From the NCBI GenBank assembly GCA_021808485.1, contig JAKBBN010000017.1, forward strand, positions 1 through 46,677: a stretch of 46,677 bases of DNA. Reading direction: 5' to 3'. A program made the position numbers and the translations under genes. Each line of letters begins with the position of its first letter. The first letter of the stretch is position 1. Of the stretch, positions 16,663 through 25,455 are shown one piece after another. Under the pieces are notes generated by a model. That model did not search any database. It saw only the letters and a program-made list of their open reading frames with translations, and was not told the DNA's origin. Origin of the DNA: Planctomycetota bacterium. GTDB lineage: Bacteria > Planctomycetota > Phycisphaerae > WQYP01.

Positions 16663-18861
16663 TCAATGAATCTGAACCAGAATGGACCGATAAACATGAT
16701 TTCCCCTGGCGTCGGTTGCGCGGAGGGAAATCCGGTGGGCTCCCGCCGACAGTTTACCTGTGCGGGCGGTGAACGCCTCCAATGGCGAATCAAACATGGT
16801 ATCAGAAGCGGTCGCTTCCCGCCAGTCGGTTGCGGAGTCCACCTGGAAGGATACCGAGGTAATGGGGGATAGAGTATCGGCGGCAATTCCGGTTATTTCC
16901 ACCCGTCCATCCGCCAGAATACGCGTTTTCAACCGCGATAGCGTGGGCGGCGTGTTTTCAACCAGAAAATACCGCGTTTCCCGGGCGGCCCGGCCGGCGG
17001 TTTGCGGCGTGTTGTCGGATTTGTCCGAGGCGATGAGTTTGACACGATAACGGCCGTCAGGAATATCCCGCGTATTCCACACATAATATGATTGCGTCAC
17101 GTGATGCGCGATTTTTATCCACACGGGGATTCCCTGCTCACGATAGGCCAGATTAAAAGTCAGGGAATCTCCGTTGGCGTCGGCGGCTTTCCATGCAATC
17201 CGAAATTTGTGCGGGCTTGATGGCAGGGCGGCGGCGGTTATGGAAGTGATTTGCGGAGGTACATTGATCTGCTGGTGGGCCAATGATACGCGCTCAACAA
17301 CCGGTGTTTTGCCCGCCGCATTGCTCTTAAGGGTTATGCGGAATTGCAGAAACCGCGCCGGCGGACTGGAGATTCGGCGATAGGTTCCGGCCGGTATCGG
17401 CGCGGACCAGCGACTCCAGAACGCGGCATGCTTTGCCACATCCTGCACGTTGCCGCTGCGCGTCTGAATACTGATGGCGGAGCCCGGCGGCAACACTGCC
17501 GTGACATGCGCCGCGCCCCAGGTGGATGTCAGCTTGCCATCTTGAACGCTGCTTTCATAGGTTCCCTGTGAAAGCGTTCCGGCCGCCAGGCGGTACACCT
17601 GGCCCTGATTGGCGGTTCCCATGAAAATGCGGCCTTTCATGCCCGCGGCGAGCGCATTAATATCAGCTTGTTTGACCCGGTCCATCAAAGACTCGGTCTG
17701 GGTGAAGGGATTATAAAACAACAGCCGGCCATGATTGCCCAGTCCCAATATCAGTGTATGGTGCTGGTATAACATGGCCAGCACCATATCTGGTACATGC
17801 AGCAGAATGCGGGTTTTGCCGGTTGCACTGATTTCATACACCACATTGCTGGCCGGTTGATTCGGCTCGGCCGGTGCGGGCATAGGTGAAATCGCCACGC
17901 GGCCCTTCAGCAGGCGGACCAGCACCTTGGCTGGCTTTTTAACTGCATTTAAACGGCCTTTCGCGGGTAGTTTCATGGAGGGAGTGCCCGTCCCGATGGC
18001 CGCCGGTCTTCCGGTTGACCGTGCCTGCGGCGTAAAAACACCGCCGTCAAGTTTCGCCAGGTTCGGCGAGGCGGTTCCGGCAAAAATATCCCCGTCTCGG
18101 TCCACGGCCAACGATGAAATTTCGGCATGGCCGGCGCTTAAAAGGACAAATGACCGGCCTGTTTGCGGATTAACCCGCAAAACCATCCCGGTCTGGTCCG
18201 TGCCGATAATGACCCGACCGTGCGGAGCGGCAATCATGGAGGTGATATTATGCACACCCGTTTTGAGCAAAAGTTTGGACTTGCCGTTGAGTCCCACGCG
18301 CCACAATTCCCCATGCGGCCCGGTGGCCAGCAGAATATTGCCGTCGGCCATCGGCAATATCGCCCAGATATAGTCAACGGCCTTGTTTTCAAACAGCGTT
18401 CTGGCGGAAACTTTGCCGCCTTTGGATGTCAGCAGCACCAGTCGCGCATGAGTGCCGGTGAGTGCCGCCAGCAGTCCGGCATGCGGCATCAACGCCAGGG
18501 AAAGTACCGTGCCGAATCCTTTCGGAGGGGTGTAGTAAACGCCGCGTTTGCCATGGCGGATCCGATATATCCTGCCGTGCGGCGATGTGCCGACATACAA
18601 ACTGCCGTCGGCCCCGGTGACCATGGCATTGACGAATTTGAAGGATGCGTGGGCAAACAGCGGATGGACGGCGCGGGAAAGCCGCAACTCGCCATAATTA
18701 TTTACCTGAGTGCCATGAAAATGGCCCGCGGCATAAGCGGCCTCGGTATGAAACCGCCAGTACTGCGTATGCACGGCCTGCACTTGTGCCGGCCGGAACA
18801 GCGTAGACATCCCCGCCACTGCGATTGCGGCCGGCAATAGAAACCGTTTGACGTTCAACAT
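16663..18861 (-). CDS. Exported beta-propeller protein with Ig/FN3-like C-terminus
   Basis: The 732 residues begin with a signal peptide (MLNVKRFLLPAAIAVAGMST, cut after VQA). Residues about 70-430 are repeated blades with the rhythm DGSLYVGTSPHGRIYRI, DGNILLATGPHGELWRV, HGRVIIGTDQTGMVLRV, DGDIFAGTASPNLAKL and KGRIFMGTANQGQVYRL, a seven-bladed propeller in outline. About 440-530 looks like a beta-sandwich, followed by Ig/FN3-like domains (ITSITAAALPSSPHKFRIAW; NTPPTLSRLKTRIL; the final SLRATDARGNHVYRS). It probably acts outside the cytoplasm in binding or scaffolding; no catalytic residues are recognised. AGGAG stands 5 bases before the ATG. It is 88 bases downstream of the S55 peptidase-like gene on the same strand, so both are likely co-transcribed. 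Confidence 0.8.
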   Translation of the reverse strand: MLNVKRFLLPAAIAVAGMSTLFRPAQVQAVHTQYWRFHTEAAYAAGHFHGTQVNNYGELRLSRAVHPLFAHASFKFVNAMVTGADGSLYVGTSPHGRIYRIRHGKRGVYYTPPKGFGTVLSLALMPHAGLLAALTGTHARLVLLTSKGGKVSARTLFENKAVDYIWAILPMADGNILLATGPHGELWRVGLNGKSKLLLKTGVHNITSMIAAPHGRVIIGTDQTGMVLRVNPQTGRSFVLLSAGHAEISSLAVDRDGDIFAGTASPNLAKLDGGVFTPQARSTGRPAAIGTGTPSMKLPAKGRLNAVKKPAKVLVRLLKGRVAISPMPAPAEPNQPASNVVYEISATGKTRILLHVPDMVLAMLYQHHTLILGLGNHGRLLFYNPFTQTESLMDRVKQADINALAAGMKGRIFMGTANQGQVYRLAAGTLSQGTYESSVQDGKLTSTWGAAHVTAVLPPGSAISIQTRSGNVQDVAKHAAFWSRWSAPIPAGTYRRISSPPARFLQFRITLKSNAAGKTPVVERVSLAHQQINVPPQITSITAAALPSSPHKFRIAWKAADANGDSLTFNLAYREQGIPVWIKIAHHVTQSYYVWNTRDIPDGRYRVKLIASDKSDNTPQTAGRAARETRYFLVENTPPTLSRLKTRILADGRVEITGIAADTLSPITSVSFQVDSATDWREATASDTMFDSPLEAFTARTGKLSAGAHRISLRATDARGNHVYRSILVQIH

Positions 18862-18949
18862 GCAGACTCCTGATTAAACTGCTTTATTTCCGGCCGGTGC
18901 AAAACAGGCATCCGGGCGGGTGGGTTGATTGTGGACGTTGCCAACGCGA

Positions 18950-20956
18950 TTATGGCGAACCCATTCCAGCGGGCATCTGCCCCGGTACCGGCGCGCCGGA
19001 CGGGGGGGCAAAAAAGCGTTCGTCCGCCCTACGGCGAACGATTATTTGATAGTCCTGTCCGCCTGCCGTGATCACCCATGGCGTGGCCGCGCGGACGCTG
19101 ATCATTTTAAACAGCGGAAACAGCGGTCTGCCGGGATTTCGCGTCAGGATGTCAATGCGGCTGGCCGGTAAATCCGGCATGGCGCTGCCGGAACTCGCCA
19201 GGCCATGCGCATTGAGCACCAGTTGTGCATAAATATTGTTGTTGTGATAGCTGACGATCCGGGTAACATCCCTGGTAAGTTCGCCGATGGAGTTGGGCGA
19301 GAAATACTGCGGGAAAAAAGTCTGCTGCTGCGCCATGGCCATGCTGTCCGCGCCGACGGCGAAATCGTAGTTGCCGTCCGGGGTACCCGCGGGTACCCGG
19401 ATTTGGATAGTGCGGTGCACCGTGACACCATGAAAAGGCTTGATGGCAAGGCGTGCCGTAAGCATTTGCCCCGGCCGTACCGTGTGGTGTTCCAGTACAA
19501 CGGAGGTAATGGTGGCCGCATGATTTCTGGCGCGCATCGACACATGCAAATTAACGGAGGTTATACCCAGATTATGAAAAGGATTGTTTATAAGAAGGGC
19601 GGCGGGCAGCAAAACGGCATTGGGGTCGAACCCGCCGGTTGTGGCCCATCGATTCAGGTGGATGGAAAACTTTCCGAAATGCATTGCACCGGTAATGTGA
19701 ACCGTGTAATTTGCCGCATTTTTTCCCGCCACATTACGTTTGGCGGTCATGCTGGCGATCAGTGCCCCTCCCAGAGCCTCGGCGGTGGTATGCGGGTTGG
19801 GATAAAGATTGTAGTGAAATACATGCCGCCAGGCCGGATTGTGGTACACCACGGAGACCTGAATGGGCACGGGCTTGGCGGGCGCCGCCAGACGGCCGAC
19901 AATGCCGCACGACTGATCCATGACCAGGTGACCTTGAATGTGGAAGGTCGATCCAAGTTTGAAGGATGTTTTAAGTCTCGCCACAATGGTGTAAATATAC
20001 GCGCCGGAGATCGGCAGATTGTTGCGTCCTATATTAAAGAAGCGATGGCCAAATGCGTAGACGTGATTGTGGATGACATCCGTGACCGTGCCGATCGCGC
20101 CCATATTGGTATCGCCGGTCAACAAAGGTACCCCGATGGGCGCCCCGGGCACAAGCTTAAACGCCTTAACTGGAAGGCTTTGCATTCCGCCAAGCAACTG
20201 TCCACCACCTCCGCCGGCGCCGCCGACCGGCACGATGGACGTCTCATGGAAGGCCCGGGTTAAATAACGCATGACCGCCGGTGAAGCTCCGCCCACCTCC
20301 AGCGGCGTGGCCAATGGACGCAAACTGCCCTCCATCCGTACCGCCCGGGGCCCCATGTTTAATTGGCTGGGCGATTCCCCCATTTCCATACCCACATGAC
20401 GGACGAGCATTGACCAGCCGTCCATATTATGGCGGATGGCCGTCCGTTCCACCCAGCTCAACTTGCCGCCGGCGTTGGCCGGGGCCGGTTTTCCTTTCGG
20501 CGGCAACGGGATGTGGAGCATTTGCCGGATGGGTTGGACGCCGCCCAATGGGTAGCGTGAGTAATCCCATCCATACGCGATTGCCCCGATCAATCGGCCG
20601 TCAATATAGACCGGTGAACCGCTCATTCCTTCAATAATGCCGGATTTGGAAAGCCCAAGACCCGAACAACGGACCAGAATCACATTCATGTCCGGCTCGA
20701 AATTGGGCATCACATCCACAATTCTTACCTTGAACTTCTGGATCTTTGTGCCGTGCATAACAGTCAGGCCGTAGCCTGTCATACCCGGCTTAAGCTCATT
20801 TTCGAACATGTACTTCCGGGGGTCCGGATTGGCGTATGGATTTACTCCGGCCGCGACCGCGGGCTTCGGATTGGCCGCCCGTAACGTGGTTCCAGCCGAT
20901 ACGCCCGCGATTGATATCGCGGCCACCAGCGCCAAGGCAAGTTTTAGCTGTTTCAT
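18950..20956 (-). CDS. Exported SpoIVB-type (S55) peptidase-like protein
   Basis: The 668-residue product has a signal peptide (MKQLKLALALVAAISIAGVS) and an early domain with FENELKPGMTGYGLTVMHGT, VILVRCSG and EGMSGSPVYIDGRLIGA (about 109-125). The last segment matches the GMSGSP nucleophile motif of the S55/SpoIVB family, with Ser112 as the probable nucleophile. In SpoIVB this family is a signalling serine protease. Here the remaining 450 residues are beta-rich and unlike SpoIVB, as in large S55 proteins of Planctomycetota. AAGGTG precedes the ATG by 4 bases. It is the first gene of a pair with the propeller protein. Catalytic His and Asp were not assigned, so activity is likely but not shown. 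Confidence 0.82.
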   Translation of the reverse strand: MKQLKLALALVAAISIAGVSAGTTLRAANPKPAVAAGVNPYANPDPRKYMFENELKPGMTGYGLTVMHGTKIQKFKVRIVDVMPNFEPDMNVILVRCSGLGLSKSGIIEGMSGSPVYIDGRLIGAIAYGWDYSRYPLGGVQPIRQMLHIPLPPKGKPAPANAGGKLSWVERTAIRHNMDGWSMLVRHVGMEMGESPSQLNMGPRAVRMEGSLRPLATPLEVGGASPAVMRYLTRAFHETSIVPVGGAGGGGGQLLGGMQSLPVKAFKLVPGAPIGVPLLTGDTNMGAIGTVTDVIHNHVYAFGHRFFNIGRNNLPISGAYIYTIVARLKTSFKLGSTFHIQGHLVMDQSCGIVGRLAAPAKPVPIQVSVVYHNPAWRHVFHYNLYPNPHTTAEALGGALIASMTAKRNVAGKNAANYTVHITGAMHFGKFSIHLNRWATTGGFDPNAVLLPAALLINNPFHNLGITSVNLHVSMRARNHAATITSVVLEHHTVRPGQMLTARLAIKPFHGVTVHRTIQIRVPAGTPDGNYDFAVGADSMAMAQQQTFFPQYFSPNSIGELTRDVTRIVSYHNNNIYAQLVLNAHGLASSGSAMPDLPASRIDILTRNPGRPLFPLFKMISVRAATPWVITAGGQDYQIIVRRRADERFFAPPSGAPVPGQMPAGMGSP

Positions 20957-21342
20957 CGAACACCTTGAAAAATCCGCACGTCAGCGGTCAATTGGCCGAT
21001 AATCCGGAGCGTATTCTACGCATCGCCGGTATTTTCATCCAGCACGCCGCCGCCACCGGTTTGTTGAAGTCCCGGTCGGCGTATATCGGTTCATAGATCC
21101 GCCCATGAGCCTGTGCCTCAGTAAAGTCTGTTGCCGCAAACAGGCACTTTCTTTCAGGAGCGTGAAATTATGCTTCGGCGGCCCGGCTATCGGCGGTGTC
21201 CAATTGTTGAGCCGCAAGAAAAAGGCGACGTTTTGCCGGTCCGGGAAAATGGCGGGCCGGGCGAATCCGCACATTACCCCGCCGGAGCGCCCGGGATTTA
21301 TGGCGACGACTGTTCACCGGGATTTAGGCCGGTGCGATTCCG
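20957..21342. other. Intergenic region between S55 gene and kdpE
   Basis: This 386-base stretch holds the probable promoter of the S55/propeller pair and the end of the kdp transcript. A small hairpin CGATTCC-GTCA-GGAATCG (21335-21352) overlaps the kdpE stop codon but has no T-run. A plus-strand frame from 21170 (97 codons) with AGGAG 9 bases upstream runs into the antisense of kdpE; it looks like no known family and is not accepted as a gene. Confidence 0.4.
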
Positions 21343-22047
21343 TCAGGAATCGTCCGGCGGTTTTATGCGATATCCGACGCCGGTCTCCGTCATGATATAT
21401 TCCGGCCGGGACGGGTCCGCTTCCAGCTTTTTGCGGAGTTGGTTCATATATACCCGGACGTAATGCGTTTCATGAACATGGGTGGTTCCCCATACATATT
21501 TGAGCAGTTGCTGATGCGTGAGGACTTTTCCCGCGTTTCGCATCAGTACAACCAGCAGGCGATATTCGTGAGGCGTCAGTTTCACCGGTTTGCCGGCAAC
21601 CGTGACCGCACGCGATTCCAGATCAACGCCTAGCGCGCCCACGGCAAGGCGGGTGCCTGCCGGCTGGCGTGCGCTGGCGGCACGGCGAAGCGCGGCACGC
21701 AATCGGGCCAGCAATTCACCGGCTCCAAACGGCTTGGTGAGGTAGTCATCCGCACCGGCGTCCAAAGCCTCTATCTTTCCGCGCTCCTGACCGCGCGCGG
21801 ACACAATCAGGATTGGTACGGCGGAAAGTCGCCGCAGGTCGCGCAGCAACTCCATTCCGTCGCCGTCCGGCAAGCCAAGATCAAGTATCACGGCATCCGG
21901 GGGTTCCAACCCGAATGTGCGAATCCCCGCTTCTTTGGTGGCGGCCTCCAGCACGCGGTATTGCTGGCCGGCAAGGACAATGGAAAGAAAACGACGTATT
22001 GCCGGATCATCTTCAACGACCAGTACAAGCGCTTTGAACGTCTTCAT
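21343..22047 (-). CDS. kdpE: Response regulator KdpE
   Basis: This is the OmpR-type response regulator that activates the kdp operon when potassium is low. The 234 residues comprise a receiver domain (acidic VEDD at 11-14, phosphoacceptor Asp56 in VILDLGLPDG, Lys in LTKPFG) and a winged-helix DNA-binding domain (LTPHEYRLLVVLMRNAGKVL, YVWGTTHVHETHYVRVYMNQ, the family-diagnostic KdpE stretch, and GVGYRI). The ATG at 22047 is chosen; a TTG at 22062 overlapping the kdpD stop is an alternative. The gene follows kdpD by a few bases, so the two are co-translated. Confidence 0.95.
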   Translation of the reverse strand: MKTFKALVLVVEDDPAIRRFLSIVLAGQQYRVLEAATKEAGIRTFGLEPPDAVILDLGLPDGDGMELLRDLRRLSAVPILIVSARGQERGKIEALDAGADDYLTKPFGAGELLARLRAALRRAASARQPAGTRLAVGALGVDLESRAVTVAGKPVKLTPHEYRLLVVLMRNAGKVLTHQQLLKYVWGTTHVHETHYVRVYMNQLRKKLEADPSRPEYIMTETGVGYRIKPPDDS

Positions 22048-22058
22048 AACCCGGTATC

Positions 22059-24809
22059 TCAAACCTTTGTATCGCGATCGTCAACACTCTGCTCCAATGG
22101 AACTTGTGACGGGGCGGTATCAAGCGGCAGCCGCAATACAAATTCGGCGCCGCCGCCGCTCCTCTGGCGGGCGTGAATGGCGCCATTGTGCAACAATGCG
22201 ATAATCCGGCATATCGCCAGTCCAAGCCCCAGGCCGCGTGCTCCGGCGGACCGGCCGCGAAAAAACTTGTCGAAAACGTGTTGCAACTCTTCCGGCGAAA
22301 GACCGACGCCGCTGTCCATGACCCGGACTTCCACCATATCGCCGGCCCGAATTACCGCAACGTCAATCGGCGTGGAGACGCCCGAATGCTGGATTGCATT
22401 TTCCAGCAAATTTGAAAACAGCTGCTCCAGAAGGACCGGATCGCCCTGGATCATCTGCGCGCTTTCTCCGGTGGACACGCGGATTTCCCTATCCGGCTGC
22501 ATGCTGCGGTATCGCTCCGCCGCCGCAATGACGATTTCCCCGATATCAATTTTTTCCCGGCTGATATTGACTTGGCCGGATTCCAGGCGCGTCATTGCCA
22601 GCAGCTTGTCGATTAATTGCTCCATTCGGCGGGATTCAGCGGCAATTGTTGTGATCAATTCGGTCTGGATTTCGGCCGGCATGCCGCCGCCCGCCTCCAT
22701 GATGCTGGTCGCCGAGCCGGTGATTACCGCAAGCGGTGTTCGCAGATCATGAGAAACCGCTGACAAAAGCGTATTTCGCACAAGTTCCAATTCCGTGCGG
22801 GTGCGCGCCTTCCGATTCTCGTCGGCAAGCAACATGCGTTCCATCGCCACCGCCGTCTGGGCGGCGATTGATTCAAGGGTTCGCATTTGATCGCCGCCGG
22901 CGATCAGGTCGGAGGCGTGTGCAGGCATCACGCTTAGCGCCCCCAGTGTTGTATTAACGCCCGTCAGCGGCAGGTACAGCCCGCGGGCCAAAGGGAGCGT
23001 GTCCGATCCGGCGCCCGCCGGCTTGCCGCTGCGGATTACCCAATCCGCCACGCCCGATTCTTTTTCATCCAGCACAAATCCGGGTGTTGCGGCGATTATC
23101 TGCGGAAGGCTCTCCTTTCCCGGCCTCATAATTGCAACGGGACAGTCCAGGGATTCGGTCACATGGCGCACCGCGGCGGCGGTGACGGCCTGAATATCCG
23201 GGCACACGATCAGTTCACGGCTGAATTGCAGCAGGGTGCTGGTATTCTGCTCGCGCAAGCGGCTGATCTGCTCCTGCGTGCGCAATCGGGTGGTCAGTTC
23301 GCTGATAAATACCCCGGTCAGCAGCATGACCGCGAATGTCAGCAGATATTGGGTGTCTGAAACCGCAAAAGAGTAGTAGGGGCGAACCACCGTAAAGTCA
23401 AAACAGAGAACGCTCAAGAATGTGGTCAGAATGCCGGCGCGTCGGCTGTACCGGGCGGAGACCCAAAGCACGCCAAGCAGATACACCATGATGACATTCA
23501 CATCGGAAACACCGAGTCCATGGTACAAACCAATGCCGATCGCGGTATTCAGACCGGCCGTGAGGCAGGCCACAGCCGCATCGGACCGGGTAAGCCAGCG
23601 CTGCCGGGACCGGCGCGAAACGCTTTTCGGGTCCGCATCCTGGCGTATCAGGATCAATTGAATGTCCCCGCTGTCGAGGATCAGGGAGTCGAGAAAGGAG
23701 CGATGAATAAGACGCCGCCACCGTTGCGCCGCGGGCTTTCCGATGATAATCCGGACTACCCGGCGTTTGCGGGCGTACGCAATGATTTCCCGTTCCGGTC
23801 TGGAACCGGTAAGCGTGACACACTGGGCGCCCAGTTGCGCCGCCAGATCAAGGGTTTGCCATACCCGCTGCCGGTCGGCGGCGGGAAATGCCGCATGGGT
23901 CGGTGTTTCGACATACAGCGCAATCCAGGGGGACTTTAAGGCGCCGGCCATTCGCGCTGCAATCCGCACCAGATTTGCGGAAGACGGGCTGGGGCCCACG
24001 CAGACCATCAGGCGTTGGCTCACGGCGGCCGGATCGGCGCCGCCGCTGCGACCGATGGCGTCGATATCGCAGTTAATCCGTTCCGCCGTCTTTTGCAACG
24101 CCAATTCCCGCAGGGCCAGCAGGTTGCCCATTTTGAAAAAGTTGTTGATCGCCTCCTCTCCCCGCGGACCCAGATATATTTTTCCATCGCGCAGCCGCTC
24201 AATAAGTTTTTCGGGAGGCAGGTCCACCAGTTGTACCGCATCGGCCTTTTCAAAAATGTCGTCCGGCAGCGTTTCACGGACTTTCACCCCGGTAGACCGT
24301 TCCACCAGATCGTTGACGGATGACAGATACTGGACATTCAGCGTGGTGTAAACGTTTATGCCCGCGGTCAGCAGTTCCTCCACATCCTGCCAGCGTTTGG
24401 CGTGCCGCATTCCCGGAGCATTGGTATGCGCCAGTTCGTCCACCAAAATAAGTTCCGGCGCTTTTTGAAGGGCCAGGTCAAGGTCAAATTCCTGAAGCGT
24501 CGTTCCCCGGTATTGCACCCATTTGCAGGGCAGAATATCCAGCCCCAGCAGCAGAGCTTCGGTTTCCGGACGGTTGTGCGGCTCGGCATACCCCACCACC
24601 ACGTTGACACCGTCAATAAGCCGGTTCCGTGCTTCCGCGAGCATGGCGAATGTTTTGCCGACGCCCGCCGATGCACCGAAAAAAATTGTGAGCCGCCCTC
24701 GCCGTGCGGCCCGTTCACTTCGTTGCACCTGCCGCAGCAGATCGTCCGGATTTGGCCGCTCTTCACCCGGCTGCATGTCCGCCTGAAAATGTGAAGGCTC
24801 TTCCGGCAT
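22059..24809 (-). CDS. kdpD: Sensor histidine kinase KdpD
   Basis: KdpD senses potassium limitation and phosphorylates KdpE. The 916 residues contain the N-terminal KdpD ATP-binding domain (Walker A GASAGVGKT at 45-52, ILVDELAHTN near 120), a UspA-like domain, four membrane helices near 400-500 (DUF4118), a GAF-like region, HisKA with His687 in SAVSHDLRTPLAV, and HATPase with the GLGLGLAIC box. Length and order fit the family. The start follows GGAAG at 8 bases and lies 3 bases after the kdpC stop. Confidence 0.96.
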   Translation of the reverse strand: MPEEPSHFQADMQPGEERPNPDDLLRQVQRSERAARRGRLTIFFGASAGVGKTFAMLAEARNRLIDGVNVVVGYAEPHNRPETEALLLGLDILPCKWVQYRGTTLQEFDLDLALQKAPELILVDELAHTNAPGMRHAKRWQDVEELLTAGINVYTTLNVQYLSSVNDLVERSTGVKVRETLPDDIFEKADAVQLVDLPPEKLIERLRDGKIYLGPRGEEAINNFFKMGNLLALRELALQKTAERINCDIDAIGRSGGADPAAVSQRLMVCVGPSPSSANLVRIAARMAGALKSPWIALYVETPTHAAFPAADRQRVWQTLDLAAQLGAQCVTLTGSRPEREIIAYARKRRVVRIIIGKPAAQRWRRLIHRSFLDSLILDSGDIQLILIRQDADPKSVSRRSRQRWLTRSDAAVACLTAGLNTAIGIGLYHGLGVSDVNVIMVYLLGVLWVSARYSRRAGILTTFLSVLCFDFTVVRPYYSFAVSDTQYLLTFAVMLLTGVFISELTTRLRTQEQISRLREQNTSTLLQFSRELIVCPDIQAVTAAAVRHVTESLDCPVAIMRPGKESLPQIIAATPGFVLDEKESGVADWVIRSGKPAGAGSDTLPLARGLYLPLTGVNTTLGALSVMPAHASDLIAGGDQMRTLESIAAQTAVAMERMLLADENRKARTRTELELVRNTLLSAVSHDLRTPLAVITGSATSIMEAGGGMPAEIQTELITTIAAESRRMEQLIDKLLAMTRLESGQVNISREKIDIGEIVIAAAERYRSMQPDREIRVSTGESAQMIQGDPVLLEQLFSNLLENAIQHSGVSTPIDVAVIRAGDMVEVRVMDSGVGLSPEELQHVFDKFFRGRSAGARGLGLGLAICRIIALLHNGAIHARQRSGGGAEFVLRLPLDTAPSQVPLEQSVDDRDTKV

Positions 24810-24812
24810 AAA

Positions 24813-25418
24813 TCAGTGCTTCCTTTTTCGCGCCAACCGATTCAGCGCCAGGTTCAGTTCCAGCACATTAACCCGCGGCGCTCCAAGAATCCCAAAGGTG
24901 CGGCCGCGGGTAAAACGCTTCACCAGCCGACGAAGCCGCGCCACCGGCATACGCCGCGCCCGGGCGACACGGTTGATCTGGTAACGGGCTGCCGACGGAC
25001 TTATATCCGGATCCAGGCCGCTGCCGCTGGCCATTATAAGGCTTGCGGGGATGGGTGTTGTGGATTGTGGATCGGCGGAGCGCAATCGAATGATCCGCCG
25101 TTTGATTGCCGCCAGGAATCCGGGAGAATAAGGCCCCAAATTTGATCCGGTTCCACAGCCGCCGTCAGCGGCGTTGTAAGGACAATAGGGAACAGGCGCG
25201 GTGGCTGACGGTCGCGGCCAGAAGTACCGCGCACCGGAAAAATATTGTCCAATCAGCTTCGATCCCGTCGGCCGGTTTTGAGGGTTGTTGACGATGCTTC
25301 CATTCGCCTGCCATGGAAACAGGTATTGAGCCGCCGCGGTCACGGCCAGCGGATACGCCAGTCCGGTGATCCCGGACATTATCACAAGCATCGCAACAGC
25401 CGCTCGCAGTACACGCAT
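24813..25418 (-). CDS. kdpC: Potassium-transporting ATPase subunit KdpC
   Basis: KdpC is the single-span subunit that stabilises KdpB-KdpA and raises ATP affinity. The 201 residues have an N-terminal membrane helix (VLRAAVAMLVIMSGITGLAY), the QANGS...GSKLIGQYF and FWPRPSATAPVPY blocks, then the ASGSGLDPDISPSAARYQINRVARAR signature split by the usual loop, and a C-terminal PRVNVLELNLAL. The ATG at 25418 follows GGAAGG at 6 bases; the upstream in-frame ATG is not supported. It lies 37 bases after the kdpB stop. Confidence 0.96.
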   Translation of the reverse strand: MRVLRAAVAMLVIMSGITGLAYPLAVTAAAQYLFPWQANGSIVNNPQNRPTGSKLIGQYFSGARYFWPRPSATAPVPYCPYNAADGGCGTGSNLGPYSPGFLAAIKRRIIRLRSADPQSTTPIPASLIMASGSGLDPDISPSAARYQINRVARARRMPVARLRRLVKRFTRGRTFGILGAPRVNVLELNLALNRLARKRKH

Positions 25419-25455
25419 GAAACACCTTCCAATCATGGGATTCAGGTCATGGGAT

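Noticed and set aside
19205..20263. 352-codon plus-strand frame
   Set aside because: Antisense to the S55 peptidase-like gene.
21170..21463. 97-codon plus-strand frame with AGGAG upstream
   Set aside because: Half of it is antisense to the kdpE end, its residues match nothing, and no promoter was evident. The ribosome binding site could be chance.
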